DNA of 16,354 nucleotides from Candidatus Eiseniibacteriota bacterium (GCA_030630395.1 DAOVNE010000005.1:1-16354); one strand, 5' to 3'; counted from the first letter of the stretch, positions 1 to 7,187 are shown. The notes: a model not told the origin generated them from the sequence alone. Made by a program: numbers and translations.

Positions 1-905
1 ATACCATTCATACTGATGTGGGCAGCCACTGCGCCGGAGCAAGGATCAGCGGGCGGCTCGTCTCGCTCAAGTCCAACCTCAGGACCGGGGACGCGGTTGG
101 GATCGTCACATCCGATTCGGCCCACCCCAGCCGCGACTGGCTGGGCTTTGTGGCAACCTCCCGGGCACGCAGCAAGATCCGACACCATCTGAGGGCGCAG
201 GCGGACAGGGAGAGCATCGTTCTTGGCCGTAGGATCGTCGATCGCGAACTCAAGAAGCTGGGATCCGGAAGGAAGGACGTCGCTCTTGATGACATCTCGC
301 AGGGTCTCGGATACGACAGCGTGGAGGACTTCACGGCAGCTGTCGGTCGCGGTGATGTCAGTGCCGGGGAACTCGCCAGAAAGCTCAATCCGAAGCCGCA
401 GCTCGGCCGAGGCCTGGTCGAGCGTCTGACGCGGCGTACACGTCGTCACGACACAGGAGTCAGGATTGAGGGCATCGGCGAGATCATGATCCACTTCGCA
501 AAGTGTTGCCAGCCGGTCCCCGGAGATCAGATCGTCGGCATTATCACGAGAGGACGAGGAATCTCGGTGCATCGCGTTGGCTGTCCCAACACGTTCGGTC
601 CCACCATCGACAAGGAACACAGGATGCCTGTCGAATGGGATGTCGCGGAGGGCCAGACGTTCCCCGCCGCCTTCATCGTGAAGGGGGATCTCAGACGCAG
701 TTTCCTCGCTGATGTATCGAGCATCATCTCCGAGGAACATGTGGAGGTCTCCGCGGCAAGCATGACGACAGAGAGCGGGCTTGTCACCGTGAGGTTCCGC
801 GTCGACATAGGCAATCTCCACAGACTGAGGAAGCTCATGAAGGCGATCCATGCGCTCAAGGGAGTCAAGAGCGTCGAGCGCAGCCGATCGGTCCGTGAAC
901 GGTAG
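1..905 (+). CDS. rel: Rel/SpoT-family (p)ppGpp synthetase/hydrolase, C-terminal part (5' truncated by window)
   Basis: Only the regulatory C-terminal half is present; the reading frame enters at base 3 and stops with TAG at 903-905. It starts inside the TGS domain (IHTDVG...CAGARISGRLV), followed by the helical region containing DWLGFVATSRARSKIR. Next comes the Cys-rich CC/zinc-finger segment HFAKCCQPVPGDQIVGIITR with HRVGCPN, and a C-terminal ACT domain covering roughly the last 80 residues. This order is diagnostic of long Rel/RelA/SpoT proteins, which make and/or degrade (p)ppGpp in response to uncharged tRNA on the ribosome. The hydrolase and synthetase domains lie upstream of the window, so whether both are active cannot be judged. 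A single Rel in a non-proteobacterium is usually bifunctional (family knowledge). It is followed 30 bp later by dtd, probably in the same transcript. The GTG at 18 is internal and not a start. Confidence 0.95.
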   Translation, partial: TIHTDVGSHCAGARISGRLVSLKSNLRTGDAVGIVTSDSAHPSRDWLGFVATSRARSKIRHHLRAQADRESIVLGRRIVDRELKKLGSGRKDVALDDISQGLGYDSVEDFTAAVGRGDVSAGELARKLNPKPQLGRGLVERLTRRTRRHDTGVRIEGIGEIMIHFAKCCQPVPGDQIVGIITRGRGISVHRVGCPNTFGPTIDKEHRMPVEWDVAEGQTFPAAFIVKGDLRRSFLADVSSIISEEHVEVSAASMTTESGLVTVRFRVDIGNLHRLRKLMKAIHALKGVKSVERSRSVRER

Positions 906-924
906 GAGCCCAGGCTTGAACTCC

Positions 925-930
925 GGGAGG
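925..930 (+). promoter_or_regulatory. Shine-Dalgarno that fixes the dtd start
   Basis: GGGAGG lies 5 nt upstream of CTG at 936-938. It is 26 nt upstream of the next possible start (GTG 957), too far to serve it. It therefore supports initiation at CTG. Confidence 0.7.
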
Positions 931-935
931 CAGCT

Positions 936-1412
936 CTGAGAGCGGTTCTGCAAAGGGTGTCACGCGCGCGCGTTTCCGTCGGTGGTGAGACGGTCGGCGA
1001 AATAGAGGGCGGCCTGGTCGTGCTGCTCGGCGTCCAGGATGGCGACACCGAGGAGGACGGTCGCTGGCTCGCATCCAAGTGCGCCCAGCTCAGGATCTTC
1101 GAGGACGACGAGGGGCGGATGAACCGCTCCGTTCTGGAAACGTCCGGCAGCGTGCTGCTCATCTCGCAGTTCACCCTTCTTGCCGATTGCAGGAAGGGGC
1201 GCCGGCCCAGCTTCACAAGGGCGGCACGACCCCAGGAGGGCGAGGAGCTCTATGAGCGGTTTGCCGCGCTGCTGCGAAGCGATGGACTCGCCGTGTCCAC
1301 GGGGCGCTTCGGTGCGCGAATGGCCGTCGAGCTGACAAACGATGGTCCCGTGACCATTGTGATAGACAGCTCCGACAGACACAGGAGCAGGGGAGGTGGC
1401 GGTGGCGTGTGA
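936..1412 (+). CDS. dtd: D-aminoacyl-tRNA deacylase (D-Tyr-tRNA deacylase), apparent CTG start
   Basis: Cytosolic dimeric enzyme that removes D-amino acids (and Gly mischarged on tRNA-Ala) from tRNA. Reading from CTG 936 gives (M)[14 protein letters not shown], the family's conserved N-terminus. It also places the active-site motif SQFT at residues 77-80 and the Gly-cisPro motif (NDGPVT) at G137-P138, the same numbering as the E. coli enzyme. The first ATG/GTG/TTG in frame is GTG 957, which would delete beta-strand 1 and has no ribosome-binding site. There is no ATG, GTG or TTG in this frame between the rel stop and 957. GGGAGG at 925-930 supports CTG. The last ~14 residues ([14 protein letters not shown]) extend past the usual end and overlap the start of maf. 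It sits between rel and maf, consistent with a quality-control operon. Family assignment is very sure; the CTG start is strongly inferred. Confidence 0.93.
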   Translation: MRAVLQRVSRARVSVGGETVGEIEGGLVVLLGVQDGDTEEDGRWLASKCAQLRIFEDDEGRMNRSVLETSGSVLLISQFTLLADCRKGRRPSFTRAARPQEGEELYERFAALLRSDGLAVSTGRFGARMAVELTNDGPVTIVIDSSDRHRSRGGGGGV

Positions 1413-2007
1413 ACTCGTGAGACGGCTCGTGAGTGAGGAGCCGCTCGTGCTAGGCTCGAGTTCCCCACGGCGCCGGCGCATCCTCGATGGGCTCGATCTC
1501 GAGTTCATCGTCGATGTTCCCGACGTCGACGAGTCAGTGGAGGATGGAGAGGCGCCTGATGAGCATGTGAAGCGTCTCGCCTGGCTCAAGGCCGCAACGG
1601 TGGCCGGACGTTATGAGAAGGGAACCGTTATCGCGGCCGACACCATCGTGCTTCTGGACGAGAAGATCCTTGGGAAGCCGGCCGACGCCAGGGAAGCCGT
1701 TGAGATGCTGAAGACACTTCGCGGCCGCCGGCACGAAGTCCTGACCGGTGTCGCGGTCCTGCGCTGTTCCGATGGCGCCGGCGCCGTTGGCGTGGAGTCT
1801 ACTGAGGTGTTGGTTCGCATGCTATCAGACGAGGACATCGAGTCGTACGTAGAAGGCGGCGAGCCGCTCGACAAGGCCGGCTCCTACGCAATCCAGGACT
1901 GTGGTGCGGCGATCGTGGAAGAGGTGAGCGGCTGTTTCTACAACGTCGTGGGGCTGCCCGTGGCGCTCCTGTGTGATGTGCTCAGTCGCCTTACTTCCAC
2001 CGACTAG
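1396..2007 (+). CDS. maf: Maf-like nucleoside triphosphate pyrophosphatase (probable dTTP/UTP type)
   Basis: House-cleaning enzyme hydrolysing non-canonical or excess nucleoside triphosphates to monophosphates; Maf was first described as a septum-formation inhibitor. Visible motifs are [11 protein letters not shown] near residues 20-29, AADTIV with the probable catalytic Asp at residue 82, LGKP just after it, RRHEVLTGV, and [10 protein letters not shown] near residue 160. The Gln in YAIQ fits the YhdE-type dTTP/UTP subgroup. Length 203 residues is normal. Several in-frame GTG codons occur (1396, 1402, 1417). GTG 1396 has GGAG 8 nt upstream and GTG 1402 has GGGGAGG about 5 nt upstream, so the true start is one of these two. 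Either overlaps the dtd 3' end by 11-17 nt, suggesting translational coupling. Confidence 0.93.
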   Translation: MAVACELVRRLVSEEPLVLGSSSPRRRRILDGLDLEFIVDVPDVDESVEDGEAPDEHVKRLAWLKAATVAGRYEKGTVIAADTIVLLDEKILGKPADAREAVEMLKTLRGRRHEVLTGVAVLRCSDGAGAVGVESTEVLVRMLSDEDIESYVEGGEPLDKAGSYAIQDCGAAIVEEVSGCFYNVVGLPVALLCDVLSRLTSTD

Positions 2008-2036
2008 AGCGGGTTTCCGAGCAGGTTGGGGGAGAG

Positions 2037-3098
2037 ATGAGCAGGAACGAACACATCAAGACCATCGAGTGGACGGATGATGCCGTGCGGCTGGTCGATC
2101 AGACGCGTCTGCCCGGGGAGCTCGTGTTCAAGGACGTGACCGACCACAGGCAACTGGCCGAGAGCATCAGACGCCTGGAGGTCCGTGGCGCTCCTGCCAT
2201 AGGCGTTGCCGGAGCCATGGGTGTGGCGCTCGCTGCCACGGGGAGCGAGGCCGGTTCCCTGGATGAACTCCGCAACGATGTTCGGTCCGCCGCCGAGCTT
2301 CTCATCGCGACGCGGCCGACGGCCGTCAACCTGCGCTGGGCGATAGAGCGAAGTCTCCGTGTTGCAGATGACGAATCGATTCGCGACACGGGCGAGCTTG
2401 CCCGCCGCCTGATCGACGAGGCGCTCAGTATCTACGAAGAGGACATAGAGCTGTCCCACAGTATCGGACGGCATGGAGCAACCCTTCTCTCAGACGGCGA
2501 CAGCGTTCTGACGCACTGCAATGCCGGTGGGCTTGCGACAGCGGAGTACGGCACGGCTCTGGCCATCATCTACACGGCCGTGGAGGAGGGCAAGCGCATA
2601 CACGTCTATGCAGACGAGACCAGGCCGCTGTTGCAGGGGGCGAGGCTGACAACCTGGGAGCTCAAGCAGCACGGGATCGATGTGACTCTGCTCTGCGACA
2701 GCGCCGCCGCATCGGCGATGGCTCGGGGCTGGGTGAATGCGGTCATCGTCGGCGCCGACAGGATTGCCCGAAACGGCGACGTGGCCAATAAGATCGGCAC
2801 TTTTCCTCTGGCTCTGGCAGCGCACCGGCACGGGATCCCGTTCTACGTTGCGGCGCCCTACTCGACTCTCGACCCGGCGCTCCCGGACGGGACCACCATC
2901 CCGATCGAGGAGCGATCCTCCGATGAGATCACCACTATAGGGGGCTTTCGGGTGGCCCCAGAGGGTGTCGAGGTGTTTAACCCTGCCTTCGATGTGACGC
3001 CGGCTGAGCTTGTGACCGCCATAATCACTGATGTCGGGGTCTTTCGACCCCCCTACGGTCCCTCGCTTCTCTCGAAAAACAGCCCATCTGGCGCTTGA
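2037..3098 (+). CDS. mtnA: S-methyl-5-thioribose-1-phosphate isomerase (aIF2B-like)
   Basis: Converts 5-methylthioribose-1-phosphate to 5-methylthioribulose-1-phosphate in methionine salvage; cytosolic. The 353 residues are full length. Diagnostic segments are RLEVRGAPAIGVAGAMG in the N-terminal half, THCNAGGLATAEYGTAL with the catalytic Cys at residue 161, and GADRIARNGDVANKIGT with the catalytic Asp at residue 241. PYSTLDPALPDGTTIPIEER and a C-terminal NPAFDVTPAELV block follow. The Cys/Asp pair separates MtnA from catalytically different eIF2B-like relatives. ATG 2037 is preceded by GGGGGAGAG. It lies 29 bp after maf and is probably the last gene of the rel-dtd-maf-mtnA unit. No other methionine-salvage gene is visible here. 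The stop codon (TGA, 3096-3098) is embedded in the -35 box of the next promoter. Confidence 0.95.
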   Translation: MSRNEHIKTIEWTDDAVRLVDQTRLPGELVFKDVTDHRQLAESIRRLEVRGAPAIGVAGAMGVALAATGSEAGSLDELRNDVRSAAELLIATRPTAVNLRWAIERSLRVADDESIRDTGELARRLIDEALSIYEEDIELSHSIGRHGATLLSDGDSVLTHCNAGGLATAEYGTALAIIYTAVEEGKRIHVYADETRPLLQGARLTTWELKQHGIDVTLLCDSAAASAMARGWVNAVIVGADRIARNGDVANKIGTFPLALAAHRHGIPFYVAAPYSTLDPALPDGTTIPIEERSSDEITTIGGFRVAPEGVEVFNPAFDVTPAELVTAIITDVGVFRPPYGPSLLSKNSPSGA

Positions 3099-3123
3099 CA
3101 GCGCTCCAGCACATTGCTATTAT
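3095..3123 (+). promoter_or_regulatory. sigma70-type promoter for rplM-rpsI
   Basis: TTGACA at 3095-3100, a 17-nt spacer and TATTAT at 3118-3123 form a near-consensus housekeeping promoter. The -35 box contains the mtnA stop codon. Predicted transcription start is near 3130, about 175 nt before the rplM ATG. It faces a ribosomal protein operon, as expected for a strong promoter. Confidence 0.8.
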
Positions 3124-3129
3124 TCAGGG

Positions 3130-3306
3130 TTCGTACCGTGGAGTCCGGTCGTGGCGTCCGAATCGCCGGACGATGTTCCCGACAACATCGACCAGCGGAT
3201 TCGTAGAGGAGTATTCGGCTCGCCTCGAAATGCGGATAGGCGGAGAGGTTTGCCTGTGTCCACGGGCGCGTGACAATTGATGAAAGCAATTCGGAGGACT
3301 AGCTGG
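3130..3306 (+). promoter_or_regulatory. Candidate structured 5' leader of rplM-rpsI mRNA
   Basis: A 177-nt untranslated stretch lies between the promoter and rplM. GTCCGG at 3143-3148 can pair with CCGGAC at 3166-3171. CGATGTT at 3171-3177 pairs perfectly with AACATCG at 3184-3190 (loop CCCGAC). A weaker stem, AATTG 3275-3279 with CAATT 3287-3291, abuts the Shine-Dalgarno GGAGGA (3293-3298). Ribosomal protein leaders binding L13 are known in other bacteria. I cannot show that this matches any described class. No convincing gene is seen in this stretch. Confidence 0.4.
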
Positions 3307-3735
3307 ATGTCGACACATGTAACGAAGATCTCGGAGATCGAGAGGAAGCACTACGTAGTGGATGCCGACGGGAAGATTCTCGGCAGGCTCTCCACCGTGG
3401 TCGCTTCCGTCCTTCGCGGTAAGGGCAAGGTGAACTTCTCGACGCATCTGGACACGGGCGACTTCGTCGTCGTCGTGAACGCGTCGAAGGTCGTGGTCAC
3501 GGGGAACAAGCTTGAGTCGAAGACCTACTTCACTCATAGCGGCCACCCCGGCGGCGCAAGGTATGTCACGATGAAGAAGCTCATGGAGATCCGACCGGAG
3601 GACGTCGTGCGGCACGCTATCAAGGGCATGCTTCCGAAGAACAAGCTCGGACGCGCCATGCTCAAGAAGCTTCGCGTCTACGCCGGCCCGGAGCATCCGC
3701 ACGAGGCACAGCAGCCTGAGGTTCTGGAAATCTAG
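3307..3735 (+). CDS. rplM: 50S ribosomal protein L13
   Basis: Early-assembling 23S rRNA-binding protein of the large subunit. Recognised by YVVDADGKILGRLST near the N-terminus, FVVVVNASKVVVTGNKLESKTYFTHSGHPGG in the middle, and AIKGMLPKNKLGRAMLKKLRVYAGPEHPHEAQQP at the C-terminus. Starting at ATG 3307 gives 142 residues, the same as E. coli L13, with GGAGGA at 3293-3298 eight nt upstream. In-frame upstream starts (TTG 3277, ATG 3280) would add ten residues absent from the family and lack a ribosome-binding site. It is followed by rpsI after 80 bp, the standard rplM-rpsI pairing. Transcription is probably from the promoter at 3095-3123. Confidence 0.97.
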   Translation: MSTHVTKISEIERKHYVVDADGKILGRLSTVVASVLRGKGKVNFSTHLDTGDFVVVVNASKVVVTGNKLESKTYFTHSGHPGGARYVTMKKLMEIRPEDVVRHAIKGMLPKNKLGRAMLKKLRVYAGPEHPHEAQQPEVLEI

Positions 3736-3739
3736 TGGT

Positions 3740-3773
3740 GCATCGCGCCGCATCGTGTCGCTCATGGCGATGC
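3740..3773 (+). other. Alternative hairpins between rplM and rpsI
   Basis: GCATCGC (3740-3746) and the second copy GCATCG (3750-3755) can each pair with the single GCGATGC (3767-3773), giving mutually exclusive stems of 7 and 6 bp. There is no U-tract, so this is not a typical terminator. Function is unknown; it could be an mRNA-processing or regulatory structure. Confidence 0.35.
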
Positions 3774-3815
3774 TTGGGCGACGCGCGGCGATGATTGCTT
3801 GAAAGGAGAAGTCTG

Positions 3816-4205
3816 ATGGCGAGTTCCTTCCATGCCGTTGGAAGGCGCAAGGAAGCGGTCGCGAGAGTGCGACTGATTCCGGGCACAGGAGTCAGAGTCG
3901 TGAACGGGCGGGAGATCAACGAGTTCTTCCCGAGAAAGACTCTGGTCGGCGATGTCCTGCGGCCTCTCGAAGTGACCTCTACCAGCGACCGCTACGACAT
4001 CAGTGCGAACGTCAGAGGCGGCGGAGTGGCCGGGCAAGCGGGTGCGGTGCGACTCGGTATTGCCAGGGCGCTGGTGAAGATCGACGAGAGCTACAGGAAG
4101 CCTCTGAAGCAAGAGGGGCTGCTGACGAGAGATTCGAGGATGAAGGAACGGAAGAAGCCCGGTCAGCCAGGCGCCAGGAAGAAGTTCCAGTTCTCGAAGA
4201 GGTAG
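3816..4205 (+). CDS. rpsI: 30S ribosomal protein S9
   Basis: Small-subunit protein whose C-terminal tail reaches the P-site tRNA anticodon stem. The N-terminal FHAVGRRKEAVARVRLIPG, the central RGGGVAGQAGAVRLGIARAL and the basic tail ending KKFQFSKR are the standard S9 signatures. The terminal Lys-Arg that contacts tRNA is intact. ATG 3816 has AAAGGAGAA at 3802-3810, spacing about 7 nt, giving 129 residues (E. coli 130). An in-frame TTG at 3795 adds seven residues and is not needed. Cotranscribed with rplM. Confidence 0.97.
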   Translation: MASSFHAVGRRKEAVARVRLIPGTGVRVVNGREINEFFPRKTLVGDVLRPLEVTSTSDRYDISANVRGGGVAGQAGAVRLGIARALVKIDESYRKPLKQEGLLTRDSRMKERKKPGQPGARKKFQFSKR

Positions 4206-4385
4206 AGTAGCACATGCTCCGTGCGCGGACGTCTCGATCTCCTCGTGGTGATCGGGAGGCGCCGGAGTAAATCCAGCACGCGGTCGGACCGTTGCAGGGG
4301 TCCGTGGCGGATTCATCAGCCACGGTCTGCCGCGGGATGATGGCCGCGGAAGATGCAACCACGCAGTTGAAGGGAGTGAAGAACA
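4206..4385 (+). promoter_or_regulatory. Candidate structured leader of the rpsB operon
   Basis: This 180-bp gene-free stretch holds three separate inverted repeats. TCTCGATC 4232-4239 pairs with GATCGGGA 4250-4257 (8 bp with one G-U, 10-nt loop). CGGACC 4285-4290 pairs with GGTCCG 4299-4304 (8-nt loop). CCGCGG 4330-4335 pairs with CCGCGG 4344-4349 (8-nt loop GATGATGG). GGGAG at 4372-4376 then serves ATG 4386. S2-responsive leaders exist upstream of rpsB-tsf in several bacteria, so autoregulation is plausible but unproven. I do not see a convincing -35/-10 pair here, so the operon may be read through from rplM-rpsI. Confidence 0.4.
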
Positions 4386-5201
4386 ATGGCATCACCAGAT
4401 GTCCGTACTCTGCTGGAGGCCGGTGTCCACTTCGGTCACCAGACCCGCCGCTGGAATCCCAAGATGAAGCCTTTCATCTTCATGAGGCGGAATGGGATTC
4501 ACATCATCGATCTCGCAAAGACAGTCGCAGCCATGAAGAAAGCGGAGACCGCGATCTTCGAGACGGTTCGTGGTGGCGGCAAGGTCCTGTTTGTCTGCAC
4601 GAAGAGGCAGGGCCACCAGATCGTGAAGGAGGAAGCCGAGAGGTGCGGCATGCTCCACATGACCGAGCGTTGGCTCGGTGGCACGCTGACCAACCTCCAG
4701 ACCGTCCGCAAGAGCATCAAGAAGCTCGAGGACATCGAGAAGATGGCCGAGGACGGAACGTACGAACTCATCTCCAAGCGCGAGAGACTCAAGCACGACA
4801 GGGCGAAGGCGAAGCTCCTGAACGTGCTCGACGGCATTCGCGATATGAAGAAGCCTCCCGGTCTGGTGTTCATCCTCGACACCAAGAGGGAAGAGATCGC
4901 AGTGTGCGAGGCCGGCAAGCTCCGCATACCGATCGTAGGGATCGTTGACACGAACGCGAATCCGGATCCGATCGTCTATCCGATTCCCGGCAACGATGAC
5001 GCGATTCGGTCGATCAGGCTCTTCTCGGCGTTCGTGGCCGACTGCGTACTGGAAGCCAAGGCTCATCAGTCCGAGGGCAAGGACGATGTAGTGCCCGATT
5101 CGAGCAAGGCGCCCCAGAGTGAGAAGCCTGCAGCCGAGGAGAAGCCGGTAGCCGAAGCAAAGCCGGCGGCTGAGGTGGCGTCGGAGGTCAAGCCGCAATA
5201 G
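4386..5201 (+). CDS. rpsB: 30S ribosomal protein S2 with Lys/Pro/Ala/Glu C-terminal tail
   Basis: Late-assembling small-subunit protein that docks S1 in many bacteria. Signatures include LEAGVHFGHQTRRWNPKMKPFIF at the N-terminus, KQVLFVCTKR-like strand VLFVCTKRQGHQIV, ERWLGGTLTNLQTVRKSIKKL, and IPIVGIVDTNANPDPIVYPIPGNDDAIRSI. The body ends at about residue 225. The last ~40 residues form a low-complexity tail with repeats of the type KPAAEE/KPVAEA/KPAAEV from residue 247 to the end. Such variable tails occur in S2 of several phyla and are dispensable for the fold (general knowledge). ATG 4386 follows GGGAG by 9 nt. First gene of rpsB-tsf-pyrH-frr. Confidence 0.97.
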   Translation: MASPDVRTLLEAGVHFGHQTRRWNPKMKPFIFMRRNGIHIIDLAKTVAAMKKAETAIFETVRGGGKVLFVCTKRQGHQIVKEEAERCGMLHMTERWLGGTLTNLQTVRKSIKKLEDIEKMAEDGTYELISKRERLKHDRAKAKLLNVLDGIRDMKKPPGLVFILDTKREEIAVCEAGKLRIPIVGIVDTNANPDPIVYPIPGNDDAIRSIRLFSAFVADCVLEAKAHQSEGKDDVVPDSSKAPQSEKPAAEEKPVAEAKPAAEVASEVKPQ

Positions 5202-5257
5202 GCATAGTACCTAAGCGTATCAGTCATCCATGTGGATTCACAGAGTTGGAGAACAAG

Positions 5258-5851
5258 ATGGAGATAACTGCAGCCCTGGTGAAGGAGCTCAGACAGAAGA
5301 CCGGCGCCGGTCTAATGGACTGCAAGAAAGCGCTCAAGGAGACCAGTGGCAACGTGGAGGAGGCGAGCGACTATCTTCGCAAGAGTGGCATTCTGAAGGC
5401 CGCGAAGCGGGCCGGCAGGGCCACCGGCGAGGGAGTTGTCGCATCATACGTGCATTCCGGCGCGAAGCTGGCCGTGCTTGTCGAGGTGAACTGCGAGACG
5501 GACTTCGTGGCGAGGACCGACAAGTTCCAGGATTTCACGAAGGACGTTGCCATGCACATCGCGGCGCAGAGTCCTCTCGTTGTTTCGCGCGAGGAACTCT
5601 CTGAAGAGAATCTCACCAGAGAGAAGGCGATCTACCGCGAGCAGGCGATAGCTTCGGGCAAGCCGGAGAACATCGTGGACAAGATCGTGGACGGACGAGT
5701 CGAGAAGTATTACTCGGAAGTCTGTCTGCTCGATCAGGCGTTTGTCAAAGATGGCGACATCACGGTCGCGGATCTTCTTAACCAGACGATTGCCATTCTC
5801 GGCGAGAACATTCGCATCCGACGGTTCGTCCGCATGAATCTCGGTGAGTAG
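5258..5851 (+). CDS. tsf: Translation elongation factor Ts (short form)
   Basis: Guanine-nucleotide exchange factor regenerating EF-Tu-GTP. The N-terminal UBA-like domain carries TGAGLMDCKKAL at residues 15-26, and the core domain carries NCETDFVAR with T81-D82-F83 that invades EF-Tu. The protein ends GENIRIRRFVRMNLGE, a normal EF-Ts terminus. The length of 197 residues is the compact form known from Thermus and Thermotoga, lacking the second core subdomain and coiled coil of the ~280-residue E. coli protein, so it is not a truncation. Start ATG 5258 has TTGGAGAA (GGAG 5248-5251) six nt upstream; the in-frame TTG 5246 overlaps that ribosome-binding site and is rejected. The 56-bp gap after rpsB shows no clear promoter. 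Confidence 0.96.
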   Translation: MEITAALVKELRQKTGAGLMDCKKALKETSGNVEEASDYLRKSGILKAAKRAGRATGEGVVASYVHSGAKLAVLVEVNCETDFVARTDKFQDFTKDVAMHIAAQSPLVVSREELSEENLTREKAIYREQAIASGKPENIVDKIVDGRVEKYYSEVCLLDQAFVKDGDITVADLLNQTIAILGENIRIRRFVRMNLGE

Positions 5852-5875
5852 ACTCAAAGGTAGGTAAGGAGCCGA

Positions 5876-6589
5876 ATGCCTGCGTTTGAACGAGTTGTCG
5901 TCAAGGTCAGTGGAGAGTCCCTGAAGGGTGAGGGGCATCGACCCCTCTCGCTTGAGGCGGCCGCATGGCTCGCGGGTGAGATAGGCAAGGCCCACGAAGC
6001 CGGAGCGGAACTCGGTGTCGTGATAGGTGGAGGGAACATCCTCCGCGGGGGTTCGGTTGCTCGCGACGGCGCTGACCGCGTGACGGCCGACCACATGGGG
6101 ATGCTCGCGACCATCATCAACGCGCTGGCGCTCCGAGTCGCACTTGAGGAACAGGGGCTTGCGGCGCACGTCATGAGCGCCGTACCGTGTGGCACCCTGG
6201 CGGAACCGGTTGATATAGCCAGGGCGAAGGCGTACCTTTCCCAGGGCGGCATTGTGATGTTCGCCGGAGGGACGGGGAACCCATTCTTCAGCACGGATAC
6301 GGCAGCCGCACTCAGAGCTTCCGAGATCATGGCTGACGGGCTTCTCAAGGGCACGAAGACCGACGGTGTGTATGACGCCGACCCCGCAACCCATCCGGAT
6401 GCAACACGGTACACAGAGCTGACCTATTCAGAGGCGATCGAGAGAAGACTGGCCGTCATGGACATGACGGCCTTCTCGCTGTGCAGGGATCAGAGGCTGC
6501 CGATCGTCGTGTTCGATCTCTGGGTCGAAGGAAACATCAGGCGGGCAGTTGACGGTGAATCGGTTGGAACCGTTGTGAAGGAGGACTAG
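5876..6589 (+). CDS. pyrH: UMP kinase
   Basis: Hexameric bacterial UMP kinase of the amino-acid kinase fold, making UDP for pyrimidine and cell-wall precursor synthesis. Motifs are VVVKVSGESL at the N-terminus, GGGN at residues 51-54, and GADRVTADHMGMLATIINALAL. FAGGTGNPFFSTDTAAALRA and LKGTKTDGVYDADP follow. At 237 residues it matches the family. ATG 5876 follows AAGGAG (5866-5871) by 4 nt and lies 24 bp after tsf. The 3' end contains the AGGAGG that serves frr, so the two genes are tightly coupled. Confidence 0.97.
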   Translation: MPAFERVVVKVSGESLKGEGHRPLSLEAAAWLAGEIGKAHEAGAELGVVIGGGNILRGGSVARDGADRVTADHMGMLATIINALALRVALEEQGLAAHVMSAVPCGTLAEPVDIARAKAYLSQGGIVMFAGGTGNPFFSTDTAAALRASEIMADGLLKGTKTDGVYDADPATHPDATRYTELTYSEAIERRLAVMDMTAFSLCRDQRLPIVVFDLWVEGNIRRAVDGESVGTVVKED

Positions 6590-6592
6590 GTG

Positions 6593-7150
6593 ATGGAAGA
6601 ACTCTTCGCCCGTACTGGAGAGAAAATGGCGAAGTCCGTGGAAGCGGTGAAGCGTGAACTCGCGAAGATACGCACCGGGAAAGCCACGGTCTCACTTCTT
6701 GACGGCGTGAAGGTCGAGTACTACGGCAACACCGTTCCACTCAGACAGGTCGCCAACATCAGCGTGCCGGAGGCGCGACTCCTGATCGTGCAGCCGTGGG
6801 AGAAGGGCATCATTGGTGACATCGAGAAGTCCATTCTCAAGGCGGATCTTGGTCTGAACCCATCGAACGACGGCAACATCATCAGAGTCCCGATTCCAGC
6901 ACTCACGGAGGAGCGCCGGAAGGAGATGGTCCGGTTCGTTCACAAGCTGGCCGAAGAGGGGCGCGTGTCTGTAAGGAACGTTCGCAGAGACGCAAACGAG
7001 TCTCTCAAGAAGCTGAAGACCGCCGGCGAGATCTCGGAGGATGATTTCCACCGGGCGCACGACCACACGATTCAGGACATGACGGACAAGCACATCAAGG
7101 AAGTAGACACTGTGCTGAGTGCCAAGGAGACGGAGCTCATGAGGGTCTAG
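6593..7150 (+). CDS. frr: Ribosome recycling factor
   Basis: Splits post-termination ribosomes together with EF-G. Matches the family end to end: helix I with KRELAKIRTGKATVSLLDGVKVEYYGN, the hinge and domain II with PLRQVANISVPEARLLIVQPWEKG, then SNDGNIIRVPIPALTEERRKEMV and VSVRNVRRDANESLKKL. The 185 residues equal the E. coli length. ATG 6593 has AGGAGG at 6579-6584 eight nt upstream; the adjacent GTG 6590 is also possible and would add one residue. Only 3 bp separate it from pyrH. Confidence 0.97.
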   Translation: MEELFARTGEKMAKSVEAVKRELAKIRTGKATVSLLDGVKVEYYGNTVPLRQVANISVPEARLLIVQPWEKGIIGDIEKSILKADLGLNPSNDGNIIRVPIPALTEERRKEMVRFVHKLAEEGRVSVRNVRRDANESLKKLKTAGEISEDDFHRAHDHTIQDMTDKHIKEVDTVLSAKETELMRV

Positions 7151-7171
7151 CCCTTGTAGCCGGGTTCAGGG

Positions 7172-7187
7172 AGTTGGATTTTCAACT
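7172..7187 (+). other. Small hairpin next to the ferredoxin ribosome-binding site
   Basis: AGTTG 7172-7176 pairs with CAACT 7183-7187 over a 6-nt loop. It sits directly upstream of the GGAGG (7188-7192) used by the ferredoxin gene. Five base pairs is weak, so a role in translation is only possible. Confidence 0.25.

Noticed and set aside
3277..3306. Upstream starts for rplM (TTG 3277, ATG 3280)
   Set aside because: No Shine-Dalgarno before them; the GGAGGA lies inside this stretch and serves ATG 3307, which gives the standard L13 length.
4292..4320. TTGCAG as a possible -35 box for rpsB
   Set aside because: No acceptable -10 sequence is found at 16-18 nt spacing, and the bases are part of the hairpin at 4285-4304.
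4392..5198. Long open frame on the minus strand opposite rpsB (268 codons)
   Set aside because: It mirrors a certain rpsB gene, has no ribosome-binding site or recognisable domain, and long antisense frames are expected in GC-rich coding DNA.
5258..5851. EF-Ts looks truncated (197 residues versus about 280 in E. coli)
   Set aside because: The C-terminus ends with the usual GENIRIRRF block and compact EF-Ts proteins of this size are known, so it is a natural short form.
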